Positions 7,035-12,593 of a stretch of 12,593 bases of DNA are shown here, piece after piece (position 1 is the stretch's first letter; every line of letters starts with the position of its first letter). The translations under genes were made by a program, and so were the position numbers. This stretch comes from Methanocorpusculum sp. MCE (GTDB lineage Archaea > Halobacteriota > Methanomicrobia > Methanomicrobiales > Methanocorpusculaceae): NCBI GenBank assembly GCA_003315675.1, contig NIZU01000065.1, positions 1-12,593 of the forward strand. Reading direction: 5' to 3'. Below the pieces are notes generated by a model that searched no databases, was not told where the DNA came from, and saw only the letters and a list, made by a program, of their open reading frames with translations.

Positions 7035-8672
7035 ATGATACGACATCTGAGTATCGGTGTTATTGGGATACTGCTGTTTCTTATTTTTACCTCTGGGTGT
7101 ATCATTTCAGCACAGAACACCACACAACTGGAACCGGTGCCCGCCGAACAAATCAATCAGATGGATGCGGCTCTTTATCCGCTGACCTATCTAATCACCA
7201 AAGATATGGAGCAGGCATGCTGTTGAACTTGCCCTGCTCAAACTAAGACGGGATATCCCGTTTTCGTTCGAAGCAGGACTGTTCGATACGAATGATACGC
7301 TCATTGCCTCAACCGAGGATCTGGGGAAAACCATGGAGATCGGTGTCGGCAAGGCAACGAATCATTATACCGAAGAGGAACTCAAAGCTGCCGGACCCGC
7401 GTGTATCGTATCCAGATATTCATGCTTACTCTTTGAGGATAACGGAGTAACCATCACATCTCCGGTGTACGACGCCGAAGGGAACTATAACGGAACACTT
7501 CGGATCGGGATCAATACAGGGTCGCGTTTCTCGGGACTCAATGAATATCTCAGAAATGAATACGGCTACACCTTATGGGTTGCCCAACCCGACGGTCTGG
7601 TGATTTATGATAAAGACACAGAAGAGATCGGTAAAAACCTGCTCACTGACTCCCTGTATCAGGGTTATACCACAAAAAACGCAGCAAAGATGGTGGTTGA
7701 ACATCCGTCGGGAAATGTCTCATACTTTTTCTATGATGCCACCTGGGTAAACCTCAGTCAGAGAAATGCGGTTTGGGACACGGTGTATCCCGGATACGGC
7801 ATGGAATGGAGGATGGTCGTAACTGACAATGCTGAGGTAAAGGATACAAACGAAACCACGGCGACCCCGACAACAGAGGAACTGAAATCTTTTGTTGAAA
7901 AGGCGTATGTGTATACCCAGACCCATACCAAAGAAGAGGCCTTACGTGCATTCAACGATCAAAACGGCGAGTTCGTCGACGGGGAACTGTACATCTTTGC
8001 CTACGGCATGGACGGAGAGACATTGTCTCTCCCGTATCAGCCTGGCCTCATCGGAGTTAACCGGTGGATCAGAGAAGATCCCAACGCGGAATCAAGATCC
8101 TGCAGAGAATGGCCGCCAGAGCACAGCAGGGCGGGGGATACGTGTATTATATGGGGCCAAATCCGGACCATCAGTATGCTCAGGAGTTTAAACTCTCGTA
8201 TGTGATACCGGTGGATGATACCTGGTTTATAGGTGCAGGCATATATGTTCAGGACAATCCCTTGTCCCAAACTCAGTACGTCACCTGGACCAAACGCGAG
8301 GATCTGACATATCTGGTGAGAAACATGCAGTATCTGGCAAAAACCGAAGGGATCCCGGCGGTTATCGCGATGATCAATGATCCAAAAAGTGACCTGCAGA
8401 TCAAAGGATTGTACCCATTTGCAGTCACGGAAAACGGTATTGACCTTGCCGATGCGCTGAACCCGGAATTGGCGGGCACTAACCAGCTGGGTATGACGAA
8501 TTCTCTTGGCATGCCGATCGCCCGCGAGGTCATTTCTCTTGCTCAGGCGGGCGGAGGATGGATGTATGGTCTATGGGGGATCCCGCCTCCAAACGAAGAA
8601 CAATACGTAATGATCTACGTTGAACCGATAGATGCCGCCACCTATGTCGGCAGTCTGATCATCCTCGGGTGA
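7035..8672 (+). pseudogene. Cache-domain surface lipoprotein (paralogue C, deletion plus frameshift)
   Basis: Third paralogue, broken twice. The first 60 or so residues are good (lipobox TSGC, Cys22; QMDAALYP as in B), then the frame stops at 7224-7226. Compared with B, about 56 bp are missing near 7217: KDMEQA is followed at once, in another frame, by AVELALLKLRRDIPFSFEAG. That frame runs on through the first Cache domain and into the next (ALRAFNDQNGEFVDGELYIF), then fails at GVNRWIREDPNA. One G added at 8088-8089 would give DPNAGIKILQR, and the third frame (up to 8672) supplies QQGGGYVYYMGPNP, WFIGAGIY and the last divergent repeat. Repairing both lesions gives the same length as B. A deletion of this size is not a typical base-calling error, so this copy is probably a true pseudogene. 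It is closer to A than to B in the middle domain (YTQTHTKEEALRAFND). Confidence 0.82.
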
Positions 8673-8678
8673 GCTGAA

Positions 8679-9095
8679 ATGGTTATTCGCTACAAGAAAA
8701 AAAGTCCAAAACAGAGAAGGACGGTTATGGCGATATCTCTCGTGATAACCGTCATCCTAATTCTGGTTGCATCTCTTGGCGGATTACTGTTCGGCGCATC
8801 CTATATTCTTGATCAGTCCCTCAGCGACCCTGATGTTCTGGTACATCCTGCGCTTTCAGGAAATGACATCGTTGTGACGATCTATGAAGGAAGAAGACTG
8901 AGCGAACTGATGCAGCTGTCCCTGGAGATCGAAGGCTACGCTCCCGTCGTAAGGGATGTGCCGAGCGGAGCAAAAGAGGTAATATATGTCGGCATCGCAT
9001 CTCAGATAACGGGAACAAGAAATGTGGGCGTCAGGGGGATATTCACGGACGGCTCAATAATCCTTCTGAAGGTAATCCAGCTGAGGTTTACGTGA
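8679..9095 (+). CDS. Small membrane protein with pilin-like external domain (second copy)
   Basis: A 138-residue paralogue of the protein at 2668, with the same plan: a basic start (RYKKKSPKQRR), one membrane span at about residues 16-42, then NDIVVTIYEGRRLSEL and a final GIFTDGSIILL strand pair. The ATG lies 6 nt after the stop of pseudogene C and is preceded by GGTGAG. The gene itself is intact although its upstream Cache partner is broken, so it may survive for its own sake or be recently orphaned. The resemblance to the C-terminal domain of archaeal pilin-like proteins is by motif only; the function is not known. Confidence 0.72.
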   Translation: MVIRYKKKSPKQRRTVMAISLVITVILILVASLGGLLFGASYILDQSLSDPDVLVHPALSGNDIVVTIYEGRRLSELMQLSLEIEGYAPVVRDVPSGAKEVIYVGIASQITGTRNVGVRGIFTDGSIILLKVIQLRFT

Positions 9096-9141
9096 GCCGT
9101 GCAAAAAGAGGGGGAGATTTTCCCGCAAAATATTCTGAGCA

Positions 9142-10371
9142 TCAGTTTTTCGACTGATTTCTCAACTCTTCCAAAAGAAGCGGCATAAATGTTCCGGCAT
9201 CGCTGATCAGGCCGATCGCCTGAGAGGTTCCTCTGTCCATGAGTTTGGTGACCGATGCAGGATTTATATCCACGCAGATGGTTTTGACATGGGATGGTAG
9301 CAGATTTCCAACAGCAACGGAGTGCAGGAGTGTGGCTACCATCAAGACCATTCCCAGTTCCGTGATATGCCGACGCATAGCATCCTGGGATTCCATGACA
9401 TTCTGAATAACGTCGGGCAGGGGACCGTCGTCACGGATGGAACCGGCAAGCACATAGGGAACATTATTTTTGATGCATTCATACATGATCCCGCGGGTAA
9501 CCAATCCAGATTCAACGGTGGCACGGATCGATCCTGCGTTCATGATCTTATTGATGGTATACAGGTGATGCCGGTGTCCTCCGCTCACGAGTTCGCCGGT
9601 CGCAAGATTCATTCCAAGGGATGTTCCAAAGATGCTGCTCTCAAGATCATGGGTCGCAAGGGCGTTGCCGGCGAAGATGACGTCCAGATAGCCTTCGCGG
9701 ATCATGGCGGCCACCGAGTCGGATGCTCCGGTGTGCACGATCGCGGGTCCGCCGACAAGCGCGACCTTTTTTCCCGAGGCTTTGACCGCGAGGAGTTCTT
9801 TGGCAATCCGGCTGACAATGGTGCGGCTTGGCCGCTCGGAAGAGACGTTCCCGCCCATGAACTCGAAAACACCGATCTCACGCGGACGCTCGGGGAAGTC
9901 GACCTTAACGCCTTCTTCGCCGACGACCACGGTGTCTCCGGGCTGAAGTTTTCCCTGCACGACGCATTTTGCGGTCATGTTTTTCGTATCGACCGAGATC
10001 AGGGCGTCCATTTTCATGGTTTCGACCGGAATCCAGGTGTCCCGATAATGGACATACGTCGGGTGATTGGTTGTTGAGTAGAATACCTCCGGCGCTACTT
10101 TTGCTTTTATGACGGAGACGAGCTCAGCCTCGGCTTCCCCTGAGACAAGGACACCTAAACGGCGAAGCTCGCTGATCAGGGCACTAAGCTGCTCAGGCGT
10201 CTCTGCAGAAATCTGCATTCTCGCATAACTCGGCTCCGTCTTCAGCCGGCCTAATATGAACTCTTCCATTTCAAAATCACCATTGTATTCGACCACGGTG
10301 TCCATAACCTTGGCAAGGATACCGGAATCTACAATGTGGCCCCGAAGTTCAATTTCCCGCGAAAACTTCAT
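9142..10371 (-). CDS. Archaeal ornithine cyclodeaminase (TIGR00300 / LOR-SDH family)
   Basis: Expected to convert L-ornithine to L-proline and ammonia using bound NAD+, in the cytoplasm; this activity is established for the Methanococcus maripaludis homologue MMP1218. The 409 residues cover the whole family: an N-terminal LOR/SDH-type domain (about 1-100, beginning FSREIELRGHIVDS), a beta-rich linker (HPTYVHYRDTWIPV, 103-116), and a Rossmann-like domain with KKVALVGGPAIVHTG (201-215), then GGHRHHLYTINK (264-275) and CVDINPASVTKLMDRGT (366-382). The ATG at 10371 is the natural start. No Shine-Dalgarno motif precedes it, and an AT-rich patch 30-35 nt upstream (10401-10406) would suit a leaderless transcript. 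It converges with the small membrane protein gene, 46 bp between stops. Its base composition is ordinary. The long plus-strand frame within it is a shadow. Confidence 0.88.
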   Translation of the reverse strand: MKFSREIELRGHIVDSGILAKVMDTVVEYNGDFEMEEFILGRLKTEPSYARMQISAETPEQLSALISELRRLGVLVSGEAEAELVSVIKAKVAPEVFYSTTNHPTYVHYRDTWIPVETMKMDALISVDTKNMTAKCVVQGKLQPGDTVVVGEEGVKVDFPERPREIGVFEFMGGNVSSERPSRTIVSRIAKELLAVKASGKKVALVGGPAIVHTGASDSVAAMIREGYLDVIFAGNALATHDLESSIFGTSLGMNLATGELVSGGHRHHLYTINKIMNAGSIRATVESGLVTRGIMYECIKNNVPYVLAGSIRDDGPLPDVIQNVMESQDAMRRHITELGMVLMVATLLHSVAVGNLLPSHVKTICVDINPASVTKLMDRGTSQAIGLISDAGTFMPLLLEELRNQSKN

Positions 10372-10764
10372 GGGGTAGTATTTGGACGTTCTATGACATG
10401 AATTTAGGGGGCGGGGCGGACGCTGAAAGCGGACGACCTCAGCCTAGCAAGGCTTTGCCTTGCGACCAAGTTTTCGAAGGAAACTTGCGAGTGTACGGGG
10501 TGAGCCGAAAAGCGAGGGTCGTAGATTCGAGTCGGAGAGCAAACCGAAGGTTTGCTCAAGGCTTGCGTCGCTTTCGCTCCCCGCGCCGGAGTCGCCCTCC
10601 CGCACCCCACAATCAGAAAAAAAGGAATGAGAGGTGGGAGAAGTATATTTGCCAACTGCCAAATTCAGGTTCAAAAGAATACGGGATTGACGAATCGGTT
10701 TTTGGCGGGGAGAGTATACAACGCCCGTATCTTTTTTTTTACCTTATTTGACCTAAAATACATC
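10372..10764. other. Divergent intergenic region, mostly one structured block
   Basis: This lies between the divergently transcribed cyclodeaminase and CmpB-family genes and holds the hairpin-rich block at 10405-10625. The remaining ~140 bp before the CmpB start contain GGCG...CGCC around GTATAC (10705-10722) and a nine-base or longer T-run at about 10730-10740. I cannot identify a firm TATA box for the CmpB gene. An open frame continuing upstream of the CmpB start to 10552 runs through the hairpins and is not coding. Confidence 0.55.
10405..10625 (+). repeat. GC-rich multi-hairpin block, possible structured RNA
   Basis: The G-rich left arm (10407-10421) can pair, with bulges, with the C-rich right arm (10591-10608), enclosing a row of short perfect hairpins: GCAAGGC/GCCTTGC (10447-10463), CAAGTTT/AAACTTG (10467-10487) and AGCAAACC/GGTTTGCT (10538-10556), plus CGCT/AGCG near 10421. 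The right arm, from CCGCGCCGGAGTCGC at 10581, recurs at 3675-3715 around a different and much shorter core. This is the same design (fixed arms, changing hairpin core) as in the repeats at 3262-4229. It could be a non-coding RNA gene or a mobile hairpin element; strand is assumed. Confidence 0.5.
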
Positions 10765-11553
10765 ATGCTACCTGCCGCCTACTTTCTCGGGTTCGTGTTT
10801 TACAGTTTTCTTGGATGGATCTGGGAGACGACATACTGCTCGGTGATAGCCAAACATTTCATCAACCGCGGATTTTTAAACGGCCCGATTATCCCGATTT
10901 ACGGATTTGGCGCCGTGCTGATCATGATTGCCGTGAATGCACTTGGGCCGCTTTCTCCTCCAGTCCCCACATTCAACCTCACCATCATCAATATCATCCT
11001 CGTCTTCCTCGGAGGAATGCTCCTTGCAACGATTCTTGAATACACAGTTGCAGCGATCTTGGAAACATGGTTCCATATGAAATTATGGGACTACTCCAAA
11101 AACAGATTCAACGTCAAGGGATGGATATGTTTGAAATGTTCACTGTTCTTTGGTCTCCTATCCGTTCTTTTTATCATGATCATAGAACCGCTGAGCACGC
11201 ATGCAGCAACCCAGATCCCGGATAAAGTCATAAACATCGCGGCCGGAATCATTTTCCTGATCATATTACTGGATATCGGCATCTCCGTCTTCTCTCTCCT
11301 GAAATTGAACGAGCGGCTTCGCGCAGCAGAGGAGATCATCAACGCTAAAGTAGAGACGACTCTTGTCGAGGCAGCGAAGATCCGTGATACCCTCCATGAA
11401 AAAATCGTGGAAGGGCTGGATGAGAATCAGCTTCTTTCCAAATTCCACTATCAGGGCAGACGTATGGCCAAAGCCTACCCTGGCTCGGTCTCGCTGAAAC
11501 ATACGGAGATTTGGGAGAGGCTGAAGACTCATGTGAAGAAACCGGCAAAATAA
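10765..11553 (+). CDS. CmpB-family integral membrane protein (PF06541)
   Basis: The start is placed at the ATG at 10765, giving 262 residues (MLPAAYFLGFVFYSFLGW), because the family motif begins there and the upstream extension is structured repeat. The N-terminal signature (FLGFVFYSFLGWIWET, then INRGFLNGPIIPIYGFGA) is typical of the family named putative ABC-transporter type IV (ABC_trans_CmpB), whose substrate and even transporter role are unproven. Five hydrophobic spans are visible at about residues 4-27, 38-60, 72-100, 120-143 and 155-182. A charged, helical C-terminus (RAAEEIINAKVETTLVEAAK and on) is probably cytoplasmic. There is no ATPase gene nearby, which is common for this family. 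No clear ribosome-binding site is present. Confidence 0.8.
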   Translation: MLPAAYFLGFVFYSFLGWIWETTYCSVIAKHFINRGFLNGPIIPIYGFGAVLIMIAVNALGPLSPPVPTFNLTIINIILVFLGGMLLATILEYTVAAILETWFHMKLWDYSKNRFNVKGWICLKCSLFFGLLSVLFIMIIEPLSTHAATQIPDKVINIAAGIIFLIILLDIGISVFSLLKLNERLRAAEEIINAKVETTLVEAAKIRDTLHEKIVEGLDENQLLSKFHYQGRRMAKAYPGSVSLKHTEIWERLKTHVKKPAK

Positions 11554-11559
11554 TTTTTT
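11554..11559 (+). terminator. T-run after the CmpB-family gene
   Basis: Six Ts directly follow the TAA stop. CCGG on either side (11542-11545 and 11560-11563) could form a weak stem. This is plausible as an archaeal U-run terminator. Confidence 0.35.
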
Positions 11560-11621
11560 CCGGAGTGGGAGGACAGTACGCTAATATGCCATTTGACGAA
11601 GGATATCCTCTTAACATTGCA

Positions 11622-12112
11622 GAGAATATCTATCAACCCATTTTTTAACGCGAATCATGATTTAAGGAAGATTGGCTACATCCATACCCCATCACCCCCC
11701 CCCCAAAAAAAGAAGAATACCCATTATTCCTTGACGTTTTTTTTTAATTTACACTCTGTTTTGAATCGTTTTCACCTGATAGATATTATAACAAAATGCA
11801 GCCAGCATATTTTTCACTCGTACTCTTTGCAGCGTTGTTACCTTCACCAACCCTGCATGAAAAACATGAGAATATCTATCAACCCATTTTTTAACGCGAA
11901 TCATGATTTAAGGAAGATTGGCTACATCCATACCCCATCACCCCCCCCCAAAAAAAGAAGAATACCCATTATTCCTTGACGTTTTTTTTTAATTTACACT
12001 CTGTTTTGAATCGTTTTCACCTGATAGATATTATAACAAAATGCAGCCAGCATATTTTTCACTCGTACTCTTTGCAGCGTTGTTACCTTCACCAACCCTG
12101 CATGAAAAACAT
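11622..12112 (-). repeat. Tandem duplication of the IS tail (right copy)
   Basis: The two units are 11622-11867 (246 bp) and 11868-12112 (245 bp), with the same junction as in the left IS (the IS end CTC joined to internal ATGTTTTTC). The units differ from each other by one C in a C-run. They share three substitutions that set both of them apart from both left units. Confidence 0.95.
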
Positions 12113-12593
12113 TTTTGATCACTGCATAGGGTCTCTCGCCCTTTGATCTCTTCCTACTTATTCGCAGATTTCTCAGTTTATCTCGTATGCCAATGGGATG
12201 CCCTCTCGCTCCCCTTTTCATTGTGGCACTATATCCCTTGCATTTTGCTCCCTGATATCCCCGATCCCGATAGACCACTTCCCCTTTTTCTGAGAGGTCC
12301 ACCTGACTATCATGAACATTTGCCGTGGTGGTTTCAATGCGTCGAATAAGATCGTGCGTCGTATCCATGATGGTATGAAGTTTATAGCCATAGTGTATTT
12401 TGCCGTTCTTGGACATGATTTTTCCATCTTTATCCCGTCGTGTTTTTGCCTGATCTCCTCGCGGCGTGTCTTTCTTACAATGACCGGGTTCAGCATACAC
12501 AAACGTTGCATCCTGAATCATACCTTGTTCAATTTTCAGACCTTTCAGGTCAAGTTGTCTCTGAAACTCCTGCCAGACCACTGTATCAACGCC
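11994..12593 (-). CDS. IS5-family DDE transposase, C-terminal part (right copy)
   Basis: Same protein as at 1-600 on the other strand, with Ile in place of Met at residue 62 (GKIHYGYKLH). The D, D and E residues are all present and the frame is open to the window edge, so the complete gene outside the window could be active. The N-terminus is missing from view. Confidence 0.85.
   Translation of the reverse strand, partial: GVDTVVWQEFQRQLDLKGLKIEQGMIQDATFVYAEPGHCKKDTPRGDQAKTRRDKDGKIMSKNGKIHYGYKLHTIMDTTHDLIRRIETTTANVHDSQVDLSEKGEVVYRDRGYQGAKCKGYSATMKRGARGHPIGIRDKLRNLRISRKRSKGERPYAVIKNVFHAGLVKVTTLQRVRVKNMLAAFCYNIYQVKTIQNRV

Larger units (their letters stand above)
11622..12593 (-). mobile_element. 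IS5-type insertion sequence, 3' part (right copy)
   Basis: This is the inverted counterpart of the left element, reading inward from the window end, with its inner end at 11622 (GAGAATATCTATCAACCC). The coding part differs from the left copy by one amino acid, and the tail by three base substitutions and small run-length changes. It inserted 68 bp after the stop of the CmpB-family gene. Its outer part is off the window at exactly the same IS coordinate as the left copy. Confidence 0.88.

Noticed and set aside
6964..7038. A 24-codon ORF whose ...MRRYKTSPP resembles the start of the small partner proteins, first taken as a remnant of a lost partner gene
   Set aside because: The same bases align with the promoter of paralogue B; the RYK codons come from the TATAAA box. 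Similarity to the partner is limited to a few residues.
9322..10077. 251-codon plus-strand ORF
   Set aside because: It is antisense to the well-supported cyclodeaminase gene and looks like a codon-bias shadow.
10510..10545. tRNA-like stretch (GTAGATTCGAGTCGG)
   Set aside because: It resembles a T-arm for a few bases, but no acceptor, D- or anticodon stems can be placed around it.
10552..10764. 71-codon upstream extension of the CmpB-family gene
   Set aside because: The extension translates the hairpin-rich block, and the family signature begins at the ATG at 10765.
1..12593. A simple composite transposon carrying the whole interval
   Set aside because: The outer IS ends and any target duplication are not visible, and the enclosed cyclodeaminase and CmpB-family genes look like normal chromosomal genes.

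Overview
The window looks archaeal, most likely from a methanogen of the Methanomicrobia (Methanocorpusculum or a relative is a guess, not a demonstrated assignment). Three things point that way: an archaeal-type (TIGR00300 family) ornithine cyclodeaminase; lipobox-anchored Cache-domain surface proteins of the kind that multiply in Methanomicrobiales; and promoters with a TATA box about 20 nt ahead of a short leader.

Layout. Both ends are 3' parts of the same IS5-type insertion sequence in inverted orientation (1-974 and 11622-12593), each with its transposase reading inward and each with a tandemly duplicated ~245-bp tail. Position 1 and position 12593 are the same point in the IS, so the window is probably a contig that stops inside a repeat. 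Between the ISs lie: (i) an intact Cache lipoprotein gene A (1004-2665), coupled to a small single-span membrane protein gene (2668-3099); (ii) a 2.17-kb gene-free stretch (3100-5268) packed with structured repeats and small transposon-like elements; (iii) two paralogues of A, here called B (5269-6962) and C (7035-8672), both broken by frameshifts, with a second copy of the small partner after C (8679-9095); (iv) a convergent gene for ornithine cyclodeaminase (9142-10371, minus strand); (v) a GC-rich, hairpin-filled intergenic block (10405-10625); (vi) a CmpB-family membrane protein gene (10765-11553).

How the genes relate. A, B and C share one architecture: lipobox, an extracellular double-Cache-like domain, then two tandem single-Cache-like domains, with no transmembrane signalling domain. 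The small partner is anchored by one N-terminal membrane span and carries an external beta-rich domain resembling the C-terminal part of archaeal pilin-like proteins. The pair therefore looks like a surface ligand-binding module, with A plus its partner the only intact unit. The left IS ends 29 bp before the A start codon, where the promoter seen in front of B and C would be expected. The cyclodeaminase and CmpB genes look like ordinary chromosomal genes, which argues against the interval being simply the cargo of a composite transposon.

The most unusual material is non-coding: three repeats that share their arms but have unrelated hairpin cores, a 458-bp element with perfect 16-bp terminal inverted repeats and a 6-bp target duplication, a 245-bp element bounded by GGCGCC palindromes, and IS tails whose duplicated units match within each IS but differ between the two ISs.
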